Shown one piece after another: positions 36,810 to 47,500 of a DNA stretch of 64,000 nucleotides. The DNA is taken from contig NZ_CP029176.1 in assembly GCF_003352165.1 (NCBI RefSeq), positions 744,001 through 808,000 of the forward strand. Direction: 5' to 3'. This stretch comes from Acidibrevibacterium fodinaquatile (GTDB taxonomy: Bacteria; Pseudomonadota; Alphaproteobacteria; Acetobacterales; Acetobacteraceae). Position 1 is the stretch's first letter. The number at the start of each line of letters is the position of its first letter. A model generated the notes under the pieces. It was not told where the DNA came from. It did no database searches and saw only the letters and a list, made by a program, of their open reading frames with translations. The position numbers and the translations under genes are program-made.

Positions 36810-36873
36810 GGGCAGTGCCTACGGCACTGCCCAACAGGTAAAAGTTTTTTGGTTCTTTTTTTCAAAAAAGAAC
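36810..36873. terminator. GC hairpin plus family A A/T-rich hairpin
   Basis: GGGCAGTGCC-TAC-GGCACTGCCC (36810-36832) is a perfect 10-bp stem. AAAAGTTTTTTG and GGTTCTTTTTTTCAAAAAAGAAC follow (to 36873). The reverse complement closely matches the copy at 43959, including the CTGTTGGGCAGTGCC flank. It starts 23 nt after the aldehyde dehydrogenase stop, so it probably terminates that gene. Confidence 0.7.
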
Positions 36874-36895
36874 GATTTTTGTCTTAATGCTGAGA

Positions 36896-38407
36896 TTATC
36901 CGTAATTCACCATGATCGTCTTCTTGTGGGTGAAGTGTTCTTGCATCGCTTCCAGCGACGCTTCCTTGCCCAACCCCGAGCTTTTCACCCCGCCATAGGA
37001 AAGATTGGCCTGGACGACGAGGTTCTGGTTGATTTGCACGAGGCCGGCCTCCAGCCGATGGGCGAGATCGAGGCCGCGTTTGAGGTTATTGGTCCAAAGC
37101 GAGGCGGCGAGGCCGTATTCGCTGTCATTGGCCTCGGCGAGCACCGCTTCCGCGTCATCGAAGGGAAACACGCAGGTGACCGGGCCGAAAATCTCCTCGC
37201 GCACCAGGCGGCTCTCGCGGGTGAGACCGGTGAAGATATGCGGCTGCAGGAAAAGCCCTTTTTTCAGCGCGGGGTCGGTGGGCAGGGCGCTGCAGACCAG
37301 CGCCTTGGCGCCCGGCGTTGCCGCCCCCTCGGCGACGAAGCCCTTGACCTTCTCGAACTGCCCCTCGCTGATGATGGTGCCGATATCGGTTTTCTCATCG
37401 AGCGGATCGCCCATCACCATGGCGTTCACCTTCTCGGCGAGTGCGGCGACGAAGCGGTCGAAGATCGGCCGCTCGACATAGATCCGGCTCGCCGCGGTGC
37501 AGCTCTGGCCCTGGCGGGTGAAGCGCATCGAGGTGATCGCGCCCATCACGGTCTTCTCGAAATCGCAGTCGGCGAAGACCAGCATCGGGCTTTTGCCGCC
37601 GAGTTCGAGCGTCACCGGGATCAGCTTCTCGGCGGCGGCGACGGCGACGATGCGCCCGACCTCGACACTGCCGGTGAAGGTGACTTTCCGCACCTTGGGA
37701 TGGGCGACCAGCGGCGCGCCGCATTCCGGGCCGAAGCCCGAGAGCATGTTAAAGCAGCCCGGCGGCAGGATGCGGTTCATGAGTTCACAAATGCGCAAGA
37801 CGGCGAGCGGCGCTTCCTCCGCCGATTTCACCACCACCGTGTTCCCGGCGACCAGGGCCGGGGCGATCTTGAGCGCCATCAGGAGCATCGGCACGTTCCA
37901 CGGAATGATCGCGCCGACCACGCCGAGCGGCTCACGCACCGTGACCGAAAGCACATCCGGCGCGAACGGCACGCTCTCGCCCTTCAGCTCGCTGCCGAGG
38001 CCGCCGAAGAAGCTGAAAATATCGGCGACCACATTCGCCTCGACCCGGCTTTCGGTGCGGAGCGCCTTGCCGGTCTCGAGCGCGATCAGGCGCGCGAGTT
38101 CCTCCGCATGCGCGCCGATCAAGGCGGCGCATTGGCTGACGAGCGCGCCGCGTTTGCGCGCCGGCAGTTTCGCCCAGTCCTTTTGCGCGGCCGCCGCGTT
38201 CACCACCGCGGCGTCGACATCGGCGGCATCGCCCTCGGCGGCGCGGGCGATCTCGGCTCCGGTCGCGGGATTGTGCACCGCGAAACTGCGCCCGGAGCGG
38301 GCCGGGACGAACCGCCCGCCGATGAAATGATGGCCCGAAAGGGCGCGCGCCAACGCGTTCTGGTCGAGCGTCGGGGCCGACGGGGTGGGCATGGGCTGGT
38401 CGAGCAT
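36896..38407 (-). CDS. NAD(P)+-dependent aldehyde dehydrogenase
   Basis: 503 residues with GGAGG 9 nt upstream of MLDQPMPTPS. It oxidises an aldehyde to the acid. PWNVPMLLMALKIAPALVAGN binds the cofactor; LELGGKSP holds the general-base Glu; RQGQSCTAASRIYV holds the catalytic Cys; EEIFGPVTCVFPFDD is the downstream signature. The substrate is not specified by the motifs. It is divergent from the CoA transferase gene, with 116 nt between starts. Confidence 0.93.
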   Translation of the reverse strand: MLDQPMPTPSAPTLDQNALARALSGHHFIGGRFVPARSGRSFAVHNPATGAEIARAAEGDAADVDAAVVNAAAAQKDWAKLPARKRGALVSQCAALIGAHAEELARLIALETGKALRTESRVEANVVADIFSFFGGLGSELKGESVPFAPDVLSVTVREPLGVVGAIIPWNVPMLLMALKIAPALVAGNTVVVKSAEEAPLAVLRICELMNRILPPGCFNMLSGFGPECGAPLVAHPKVRKVTFTGSVEVGRIVAVAAAEKLIPVTLELGGKSPMLVFADCDFEKTVMGAITSMRFTRQGQSCTAASRIYVERPIFDRFVAALAEKVNAMVMGDPLDEKTDIGTIISEGQFEKVKGFVAEGAATPGAKALVCSALPTDPALKKGLFLQPHIFTGLTRESRLVREEIFGPVTCVFPFDDAEAVLAEANDSEYGLAASLWTNNLKRGLDLAHRLEAGLVQINQNLVVQANLSYGGVKSSGLGKEASLEAMQEHFTHKKTIMVNYG

Positions 38408-38523
38408 CGGGTTTTCCTCCCGTGATTGGGTCTCTATAAACGGTGGCCGAAGATGAACCGAGTGCCGGCGCCCTGCAAGGGCGAGCGCCACGGGGCGGCC
38501 GGTTTGCAGGCGGAGAAACGAGG

Positions 38524-39741
38524 ATGGCGACCATGGCGGCGAGCGGTCCCTTGGCGGGTTTGCGCGTGTTCGATTTGACCCGGGTCCTCGCCGGGCCGAC
38601 GGCAACGCAAATGCTCGGTGATCTCGGCGCCGAGGTCATCAAGATCGAAAAACCCGGGAGCGGGGATGATACGCGCGGCTTCGCCCCGCCCTTCATGCCC
38701 GGCAGTCGCGAAAGCGCCTATTTCACCGGCGTCAACCGCAACAAGCGCTCCGTCACCCTCGATATCGCGACCCCGAAAGGCCAGGAACTGGCGCTCGCCC
38801 TGATCGCGCGCTGCGATATTCTGGTGGAGAACTTCAAGGTCGGCGCGCTCGCCAAATATGGCCTCGGCTATGCCCAGCTCCACGAGCGATTCCCCCGCCT
38901 GATCTATTGCTCGATCACCGGCTTCGGCCAGACCGGCCCCTACGCGCCGCGCCCCGGGTATGACAGCCTGATCCAGGCGATGGGCGGGGTCATGAGCCTG
39001 ACCGGCGAGCCCGAGGGGTTGCCGCAGAAGGTCGGCGTGCCGGTTGCCGATCTTTTCGCCGGGCTCTATGGCTGCATCGGCATCCTCGCCGCGCTTCGCC
39101 ATCGCGAGCAGACCGGGATCGGCCAGCAGATCGATATCGGCATGCTCGACACCCATGTCGCCTGGCTCGCCAATCAGGGCATGAACTATCTCGCGACCGG
39201 CGAGAACCCGCCGCGCCTCGGCAACCAGCATCCCAACATCGTCCCCTACCAGGTGTTCGCGACCGAGGATGGCCACATCGTCCTCTCGATCGGCAATGAC
39301 CCGACCTTCCAGCGCTTTTGCCAGGCGTTCGGGCTCGCGCCGCTGCTGGCCGATCCGCGTTTCGCAACCAACGCCGCGCGGGTCGAAAACCGCGCTTTGG
39401 TTACGGAGACTCTCGCCCCGGTGCTCGCCGCGCACCCGACCGCGTGGTGGGTTGAGAAGCTGGAAGCGCTCAAGATCGGCTGCGGGCCGATCAACCGGCT
39501 TTCCGAGGTGTTCGCCGACCCGCAGGTGATCGCGCGCGGCGCCGTCGTCGAAATGGCGCGTCCGGGCGCCGAAAACGATCGCGTCAAGGTGATCGCCAAC
39601 CCGGTGCGGCTTGACGTCACACCGGTCGATTACCGCTTACCGCCGCCGCTGCTCGGCGAGCATACCACGGCGGTGCTCGGCGAACTGCTCGGCCTCGATG
39701 ACGCGGCGATCGCCGGGCTGCGCGCCGAAGGGGTGGTTTAA
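38524..39741 (+). CDS. CaiB/BaiF family (class III) CoA transferase
   Basis: 405 residues. GLRVFDLTRVLAGPTATQMLGDLGAEVIKIE is the highly typical family start; the catalytic Asp is expected in IDIGMLDTHV. It moves CoA between carboxylic acids through an aspartyl-CoA intermediate. Its stop shares bases with the start of the next hydrolase gene (TAATG), so both are translated together. The pair may handle an acyl-CoA and its ester or lactone, but no pathway can be named. Confidence 0.93.
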   Translation: MATMAASGPLAGLRVFDLTRVLAGPTATQMLGDLGAEVIKIEKPGSGDDTRGFAPPFMPGSRESAYFTGVNRNKRSVTLDIATPKGQELALALIARCDILVENFKVGALAKYGLGYAQLHERFPRLIYCSITGFGQTGPYAPRPGYDSLIQAMGGVMSLTGEPEGLPQKVGVPVADLFAGLYGCIGILAALRHREQTGIGQQIDIGMLDTHVAWLANQGMNYLATGENPPRLGNQHPNIVPYQVFATEDGHIVLSIGNDPTFQRFCQAFGLAPLLADPRFATNAARVENRALVTETLAPVLAAHPTAWWVEKLEALKIGCGPINRLSEVFADPQVIARGAVVEMARPGAENDRVKVIANPVRLDVTPVDYRLPPPLLGEHTTAVLGELLGLDDAAIAGLRAEGVV

Positions 39742-40589
39742 TGCGGCCCCTTTTGGGGGAAATCCGCTATTTTCTCGCCGGCAGCTTTTATCGCATGCGC
39801 TATCACGAGCTTGGCAGCCGCAAGCACCCGACAGTGGTCTGTGTCCATGGTCTGACCCGCAGCGGGCGCGATTTCGATGCGCTGGCCGCCGGCCTTGCCG
39901 ACCGGTTTCATGTGCTCAGCCCCGACCTTCCCGGCCGCGGCGCTTCCGACTGGCTGCCGGATGCGAGCCTTTATCAGCCGCAATCCTATGTCATCGCGCT
40001 CACCCATCTGCTCGCAACGCTTGGCGAGCGGGTGATGTGGGTCGGAACCTCTCTGGGCGGCATTTGCGGCATGATGATCGCGTCCTCGCCGGGGGCGCCG
40101 ATCTCGCGCATGGTGCTCAATGACGTCGGGCCGATGGTGCCGGGACGCGCGATCGCGCGCATTCGTGATTACATGAGCGTGCGCCCGGAATTCCCCGATC
40201 TGCTCGCGCTCGAGGCCCATCTCCGTCATGTCCATGCCGGCTTCGGCCCGCTTTCGGACGCGCACTGGGAGCATTTGACCAAGACCTCAGCTCGGCATTT
40301 GCCGGATGGGCGGGTCGCGCTGCACTATGATCCCGGCATCGCCAAACCGATCCGCACCTCGCTTGCGATCGATACCGAGCTCTGGCCATGGTGGGAGAAG
40401 ATTAACATCCCGGTGCTTGCCATACGCGGCGAAAACAGCGATCTCCTGCTGCCGAAAACCTTCGAGCGGATGGTCCAATCCGGGGCCATGCCGCATGTGG
40501 TGAAAGATACCGGGCATGCGCCGGCGCTGATGGATGCCGAAACCATTGGCGTGGTGCGGTCTTTTTTGCTGGAACAGGATAAGAGCTAG
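39741..40589 (+). CDS. Alpha/beta hydrolase
   Basis: 282 residues. VVCVHGLTRSGRDFD contains the oxyanion-hole HG. The nucleophile is S104 in VGTSLGG (GxSxG); the acid and His are in RGENSDLLLP and DTGHAPAL. It has no signal peptide, so it is cytoplasmic. Translationally coupled to the upstream CoA transferase. Substrate unknown (an ester or thioester is likely). Confidence 0.88.
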   Translation: MRPLLGEIRYFLAGSFYRMRYHELGSRKHPTVVCVHGLTRSGRDFDALAAGLADRFHVLSPDLPGRGASDWLPDASLYQPQSYVIALTHLLATLGERVMWVGTSLGGICGMMIASSPGAPISRMVLNDVGPMVPGRAIARIRDYMSVRPEFPDLLALEAHLRHVHAGFGPLSDAHWEHLTKTSARHLPDGRVALHYDPGIAKPIRTSLAIDTELWPWWEKINIPVLAIRGENSDLLLPKTFERMVQSGAMPHVVKDTGHAPALMDAETIGVVRSFLLEQDKS

Positions 40590-40624
40590 ATCCAACAGGG
40601 CTTGCTTCAGGGGTTCAATCGACA

Positions 40625-41713
40625 ATGATCAAAATTTTTTCCCGCCTTCTCGGGGCCACCACGGTTCTTGGGCTGGCACTTGCCGCTCACCCGGTTTCCT
40701 CGGCGAGCCAGCCGCTGGCCCTCGAAGCGACGATTCCGCTTCCCAACACCCTCGGGCGGATTGATCATCTTGCTCTCGATTCGAAACGGCAGCTGCTCTA
40801 TATCGCCGAATTCGGCAATAACACGGTCGATGTCGTCGATTGGCAGAAGCGCCACGTCGTCCGCCGCATCAGTGGGCTCGACCGGCCGCAGGGGGTCGGA
40901 TTTTCCGCCGCCACCGATACGCTCTATGTCGCCAATGGCGGCGATGGCAGCGTGCGCCTCTATCGCGGCGACAACACCAAGGAAATCAGCCGCCTCAAGC
41001 TCGCGGGGGATGCCGACAATATCCTGATTGACCCGCGCAACGATCACGTCGTCGTCGGCTATGGCAGTGGCGGCCTGGCAATCATCGACGCGCGCACGCG
41101 AAAGCAGGTCGCCGATGTCCATCTCCCCGCCCACCCCGAGGGCTTCGCGCTCGACCCCGCCAACGGGCATATTTTCGTCAATATCCCGGATGCGCAGGAG
41201 ATCGACGTCGTCGATATCGATGGCGGCAAGATCCTCGGCCGCTGGCGCAATCTGCGCGGCGCCGATAATTATTCCCTCGCCATCGACCCCAAGGGGCCGC
41301 TGCTTGCGACGATCTTTCGCAATCCGCCGCTGATGGTGCTCTATGACCGCAACAAGGGCGAGGTGCTCGGCACCTCACCCGCCTGCCGCGACGCCGATGG
41401 CGTGTTCTTCGACCCCAACCATCAGCGCATCTATGCCTCCTGCGGCTCGGGCGAAATCTCGGTGTTCACCATCCAAGACGGCCAGCCCGGCGGCTATTTC
41501 GCGGCGCCGCCGGTCGCCTCCCTCCCTGGCGCCCGCACCGGGCTTTTCGTCCCCGACCGCGATCGCCTGTTCATCGTCGCTCCCGCCGGCACTTTTCCCG
41601 GCACGCTGCCGCATGACATCGCCGGCTACGTCCTCAGCCAGTCACTGCCTGGCCCCAACGGCATGTCCAACACCGCGACCGCCGCCCTCCTGGTCTATCG
41701 GCCGGAGAATTGA
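40625..41713 (+). CDS. Secreted YncE-like beta-propeller protein
   Basis: 362 residues. A signal peptide (LLGATTVLGLALAAHPVSSA) is followed by repeated propeller blades: GRIDHLALDSKRQLLYIAEFG, NTVDVVDWQKRHVV, DTLYVANGGDGSVRLY, DHVVVGYGSGGLAIID, NGHIFVNIPDAQEIDVVD. This matches YVTN/YncE-type seven-bladed propellers of the periplasm. Function is not established. It lies 35 nt after the hydrolase gene in the same direction and may share its transcript. Confidence 0.85.
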   Translation: MIKIFSRLLGATTVLGLALAAHPVSSASQPLALEATIPLPNTLGRIDHLALDSKRQLLYIAEFGNNTVDVVDWQKRHVVRRISGLDRPQGVGFSAATDTLYVANGGDGSVRLYRGDNTKEISRLKLAGDADNILIDPRNDHVVVGYGSGGLAIIDARTRKQVADVHLPAHPEGFALDPANGHIFVNIPDAQEIDVVDIDGGKILGRWRNLRGADNYSLAIDPKGPLLATIFRNPPLMVLYDRNKGEVLGTSPACRDADGVFFDPNHQRIYASCGSGEISVFTIQDGQPGGYFAAPPVASLPGARTGLFVPDRDRLFIVAPAGTFPGTLPHDIAGYVLSQSLPGPNGMSNTATAALLVYRPEN

Positions 41714-41716
41714 TAG

Positions 41717-42748
<1,032 letters not shown>

Positions 42749-42819
42749 GCGCCGGTCGCGGGATTGCCGCCGGCGCCGGCGGCCATTACAACGCCCCCGA
42801 ACGAACGAACGGAGCCCCG

Positions 42820-43951
42820 ATGTCCGCCGAAACCGACGCCTTGGTCCAGCAGATCCAGCAGTCGCTCGCGCTGCTGAGGAGGCATCTTTGACTGGGATGC
42901 CGCCCTCGCCCGCCTCGACGAACTAAACGCCCGCGCTGAAGACCCGGCGCTCTGGGAAAACGCCGCCGCCGCGCAAAGCCTGATGCGCGCGCGCAACCAT
43001 CTCGCCGCCGGGGTCGATAGCGTCCGCCGCATCGAGCGCGAAACCAACGACGCGCGCGAATTGCTCGAACTCGCCGAAGCGGAACAAGATGCCGCGATGA
43101 TCGCCGAGGCCGAAGGCACGCTCCGCGCCCTCGCCGAAGACGCGAAACGGCGCGAGATCGAGAGCCTGCTCTCCGGCGAAGCCGACGGCAATGACGCCTA
43201 TGTCGAGATCAATGCCGGCGCCGGCGGCACCGAGGCCCAGGACTGGGCCGAGATGCTGCTTCGCATGTATCTCCGCTGGGCGGAAAAGCGCGGCTACAAG
43301 GTGGACATCATCGATCGCAACGACGGCGAACAGGCCGGCATCAAATCGGCGACCATCCAGGTCTCCGGCGCCAATGCCTATGGCTGGCTGAAAACCGAGG
43401 CCGGCGTTCACCGCCTGGTGCGGATCAGCCCGTTCGACGCCAATGCGCGCCGCCAAACCAGCTTCGCCAGCGTCTGGGTCTATCCGGTGATCGACGACAC
43501 CATCACCGTCGAGATCAACGAGGCCGATCTCAAGGTCGATACCTATCGCTCCTCCGGCGCCGGCGGCCAGCACGTCAACAAAACCGAGAGTGCCATCCGC
43601 ATCACCCATATCCCGAGCGGCATCATCGTCGCCTGCCAGACCGACCGCAGCCAGCACCGCAACCGCGCCAAAGCGATGGATATGCTGCGCGCCCGGCTCT
43701 ACGAGGCGGAGTTGCAGAAGCGTGAGGCGCAATCGGCGCTGGTGGAGAGCGCGAAAACCGATATCGGCTGGGGCCACCAGATCCGGAGCTACGTGCTCGC
43801 GCCGTATCAGATGGTCAAAGATCTCCGCACCGGGGTCGAGAAATCGAACCCCGACGCGGTGCTCGACGGCGATCTCGATGCCTTCATGGCCGGGGCGCTC
43901 GCCGCCCGCGTCGGCGCGACACGCAGCGAGGCGAGTGCGCAGGCGTCTTAA
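42820..43951 (+). CDS. prfB: Peptide chain release factor 2, with programmed +1 frameshift
   Basis: It releases peptides at UGA and UAA. The first reading frame runs ATG 42820 through CTT 42886-42888 and hits TGA at 42889. Reading continues in +1 from GAC 42890 ([13 protein letters not shown]) to the stop at 43951. [13 protein letters not shown] holds the SPF-type codon-recognition motif and [15 protein letters not shown] the GGQ motif that triggers hydrolysis. The total is about 376 residues. The first ATG after the shift, or a conceptual start at 42983, would lack the N-terminal domain. An A/T hairpin follows the stop. Confidence 0.96.
42877..42892 (+). promoter_or_regulatory. prfB autoregulatory frameshift site
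   Basis: AGGAGG (42877-42882), 3 nt, then CTT-TGA-C (42886-42892). The internal Shine-Dalgarno sequence at this distance and the CUU UGA C slippery stop are the classic release factor 2 arrangement: low RF2 slows reading of UGA and allows the +1 shift, making more RF2. Confidence 0.95.
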
Positions 43952-43958
43952 AGGAAGT

Positions 43959-44014
43959 GGTTCTTTTTTGGAAAAAAGAACCAAAAAACTTTTATCTGTT
44001 GGGCACTGCCCGCC
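43959..44014. terminator. A/T-rich hairpin, family A copy, after prfB
   Basis: GTGGTTCTTTTTTG and GAAAAAAGAACC form the stem, followed by AAAAAACTTTTATCTGTTGGGCACTGCC. The reverse complement of 36810-36873 has the same order and flank, so the repeated unit is about 50 bp. It begins 7 nt after the prfB stop. Confidence 0.7.
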
Positions 44015-44027
44015 TCGATCACCCCTG

Positions 44028-44057
44028 ATACCGGTCAGCGAAATCGCTGACCGGTAT
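44028..44057. repeat. Perfect 13-bp inverted repeat
   Basis: ATACCGGTCAGCG-AAAT-CGCTGACCGGTAT, a perfect 13-bp stem with a 4-nt loop. A second, looser inverted repeat (ATACCAGCC at 44100-44108 against GGCTGGTAT at 44143-44151) follows and spans the stop of the next, leftward gene. It may be part of termination between convergent genes, but there is no T-run. Confidence 0.6.
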
Positions 44058-44128
44058 GCGCGCAGAGTTGGTGTGGCGGCTGCGCGCAACATCAAAAAGA
44101 TACCAGCCAACCGTCTTCAAGCGACGTG

Positions 44129-44461
44129 TCATTCTTTCGGCTGGCTGGTATGAGACGCCTTGTCAGCCCAGTCGCGGAGCCAGGTCGCGCGGGCATTGAG
44201 GCTCGAGACCCCGCCGGCGAGCTTGTCGAGTTCGCTCTGATAGGTCGTAACCCGGCCGCCAAGCCCGGCCATCGCCGCGCGCAAATCCCCGAGCGCGCCA
44301 CGCCAGGTGGAAACCGCCTGCCGCTGATCGGCCAAGGCCCGGTCGAGCGCCGCCAACGCGCGCCGCAACCGCTCGGCCTCCGCCGCCGGCCGCGCCGGGA
44401 AGGGAATGACCGCCGCCGATCCGTCTTGCCGCTGTTCGGCTTCGTTGGTTGAGAGGTCCAT
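44129..44461 (-). CDS. Small coiled-coil protein, unknown
   Basis: 110 residues, with GGAG 6 nt upstream. After a short charged start, residues about 25-100 are a long heptad-like helix (ERLRRALAALDRALADQRQA, then LGDLRAAMAGLGGRVTTYQ and SELDKLAGGVSSLNARA). No signal peptide or membrane segment. It follows smc on the same strand after 100 nt of A/T-rich DNA, likely with its own promoter. It was not assigned to a family. Confidence 0.6.
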   Translation of the reverse strand: MDLSTNEAEQRQDGSAAVIPFPARPAAEAERLRRALAALDRALADQRQAVSTWRGALGDLRAAMAGLGGRVTTYQSELDKLAGGVSSLNARATWLRDWADKASHTSQPKE

Positions 44462-44561
44462 TCCCCGCTCCTTGCGTTCGCTGATTGCCGTTTGGTTAAT
44501 TAATCAGAAATTTTTCGCGAAAACAAGAAAAATCTTATAAAATGCTAACTGGCCGCGACGC

Positions 44562-47500
44562 CTATTCTGCGGCCAGCCGCGGCGGATCGACCAACGCGCT
44601 GGCGCGCACGAGATCGACCGAAAGCAGGCGCGAGACGCCGCGCTCCTGCATGGTGACGCCAAACAGCCGGTCCATCCGCGCCATGGTGAGATGATGGTGG
44701 GTGACCACCAGGAAGCGCGTTGCGGTTTCGCGCACCATGTCCTCGAGGAGGGTGCAAAAACGCTCGACATTGGCGTCATCGAGCGGCGCATCGACCTCAT
44801 CAAGGACGCAAATCGGCGCCGGGTTGCAGCGGAAGACCGCGAAAATCAGCGACAGCGCGGTCAGCGCCTGCTCGCCGCCCGAGAGCAGTGACAGGGTCGC
44901 GAGCTTCTTGCCCGGCGGCTGCGCATAGATCTCGAGCCCGGCGAGCAGCGGATCATCCGAGCCGACCAGCGCGAGATGCGCCCGTCCGCCGCCGAACAGG
45001 CGCGCGAACAGCGCTTGGAAATGGCGATCGATCTCGGCGAACACGGCACCGAGGCGCTCGCGCCCCTCGCGGTTGAGATGGCCGATCGAGCCGCGGAGCT
45101 TGGCGATCGCCGTGGTGATTTCGTCGCATTCGCGCATGATGGTGGCGATCTGCGCTTCGATCTCGCCGGCTTCGATCTCGGCGCGGAGATTGACCGGGCC
45201 CATTTCGTCGCGCTCGCGGGTCAGGCGCTCGAAGCGCTTGCGTGCTTTCTCCTCGGCCTCCGCGTCGAGCGGGTCGGGGAGGGGGGGAAATTCGGGCGTG
45301 GCGCCGAGCCGCGTCAAAACCCGCTCGGCGATCACCCCCCAGGCGTGATCGGCGGTCGCGACCTCGCCTTCTCCGCGCACCATCGCTTCGCGGGCCTGCG
45401 CCAACGCCGCCTCGGCCTCGCGCGCGCCACGCGTGGCGGCGGCTTCCTCGCTCTCGGCGGTGGCGAGCGCGGCGGCGGCCTGGCGATGCCGCGCTTCCGC
45501 TGCCGCCAGAGCCTCGGCGAAACCGTCTCGCGTCGCGGCAAGGCGCGCCGGCTCTGCCTCCGCGGCCGCCAGCGCCGTCGCGCTTTCGGCCATACGCGCG
45601 GCATAATCGGCGCCGCGCGCCTCGGCGTCGCGTGCCCGCGCCTGCGCGTTGTCCCGTTCGGTCGCGATCGCGGCGAGGCGGCTCGTGCGCAACGCCGCCG
45701 CGCGTTCCAGCCCGTCATGCGCGCGCCGCGCCGCGTTTTCCGCCTCGCGCGCCGCGGCCAGCGTCGCCCGCGCCGCGTCACGCGCGGCGGTGGCGGCGGC
45801 GACGTCGGGAAGGGCGGCGGCGGCCTCGGCCAGGCGCGTCAGTGCCGCTTGTGCTTCCTCCGCCTCGCTGCCGGCGCGGGTCAGTTGCTCATCGAGAGCC
45901 TTGGCGCGTGCCGCCGCGGTCGCCGCCTCGGCGCTGAGCCGGGCGGCGGCGGCACGCGCTTGCTCGGCCGCCTGCTCCGCGACACGGGCCGCATCGCGGG
46001 CGGTTTTCTCAGCCTCGCGGGCGGATTTTTCCGCGGCTTCCGCTGCCATCCGGCGCGAGCGCGCCGCCTCGGCCGCCGCCGTTGCCTCGGCCAGCCGGGC
46101 GCGCAGGGCCGCGAGCCGGTTCCGCTGCGCGAGCCGCACCGCGGCCGCGGTCGGCGTGCCGGCGTGAACGCCATGGCCATCCCAGCGCCAGACCGCGCCG
46201 GCCCGCGACACCAATATCTGTCCCGGGGCGAGTTGCGGCTGCAAAGCGTCTCCCGCCGCATCCCCCTCGACCAGCCCAACCGCCGCGAGCGCGCGGGCGA
46301 GCGCCGCCGGGGCGCGGACCAGGCCAGCGAGCGGTTCGGCGCCGGCGGGCAACGGCGCGGGATCGAGCGGCGCCAATTCCCGCCAATAACGCGGCGCCTG
46401 CGGGTCGGCAGCCGAGTCGAGATCCTCGCCGAACGCCGCGCCGAGGGCTGTTTCCAGCCCCTCCGGCACCTCCAGCGCATCCTCGATGCGCGGCCAGCGC
46501 GCGTCATTCTTGACGGCGAGCAGTTCCGCCAGCGCCTCCGCCTCGGCCGCGAACTTCGCCCGCGCCACCTCGCGCTCGCTTTGCGCGTCGCGGGCGGCGG
46601 CGAAGGCGGCTTCGGCGGCCTGGCGGGCGGTCTCGCTCTCGGCGCGCTGACGTCGCGCCGCCTCCAGCGCCGCGTCCGCCGCGGCGCTCGCCGCCCGCGC
46701 CGCCGCCAGCCGCTCGGGCGCGATCTGGGGCAGGCGTGCCGCTTCCTCACGCAGCCGCGCCAGCGCTGTGCTCGCCCGCCGCGCCCGCGCCTCGGCCTCG
46801 CCGCGCGCCGCCGCCAGGGCGCGGCTCCCGGCCTCGGCCTCGGCCGCGATTTCGAGAGCGCGATTGGCCTCCGCCTCAGCCGCGCGTGCCGCGTCGGTGG
46901 CGGCGGCGAGGGCGGCGGCGGCGGCCTCGGCCTGGGCCGGGTGCGCTTGCGCCTCGGCGGTGAGCCGGGCGGTTTCCTCCTCCAGCCGGGAAAGCGCCGC
47001 TGCCGCCTCGGCGCGCGATTGCTCGGCATGCGCCCGGTCGCGCTCGAGCCGCTGGCGTGCCGCCCGCGCCTCGGCCAGCGCCGAAGCGGCACGCCGTTCC
47101 TCGGCGGCGATCTGTTCGAGCGCGACCCGCGCCCGCTCGAGCGCGGTTCGCGCCTCGCCCTCGGCGCCGCGCAGCGCCGGCAGCGCGAGCGACGCCTGCT
47201 CCGCCCGCGCCGCCGCCGCCCGCGCGTCCTCGCCCCGCGCCGCGACCAAAGCTTGCGCCGCCGCCAGCGCCGCCCCGGCCGCGTCCCGCGCGGCGCTGGC
47301 GCGCTGGTGCTGGATCGCAAGCCACTCGGCCTCGGCGGTGCGGATGGCGCCCGAGAGGTTGCGGTAGCGATGGGCCTGGCGCGCCTGGCGCTTCAACCCC
47401 TGCAACTGGGTCTCGAGGGTCGCGCGTAATTCCTCGGCGCGGCTGAGATTGGCCTCGGTTGCGCGCAGTTTCAGCTCCGCCTCGTGGCGGCGGGCATGCA

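Noticed and set aside
44976-47429. An 817-codon open frame antisense to smc.
   Set aside because: It is a mirror of the Ala/Glu/Arg-rich coiled coil in a high-GC genome; it has no recognisable domain and would destroy nothing if absent.
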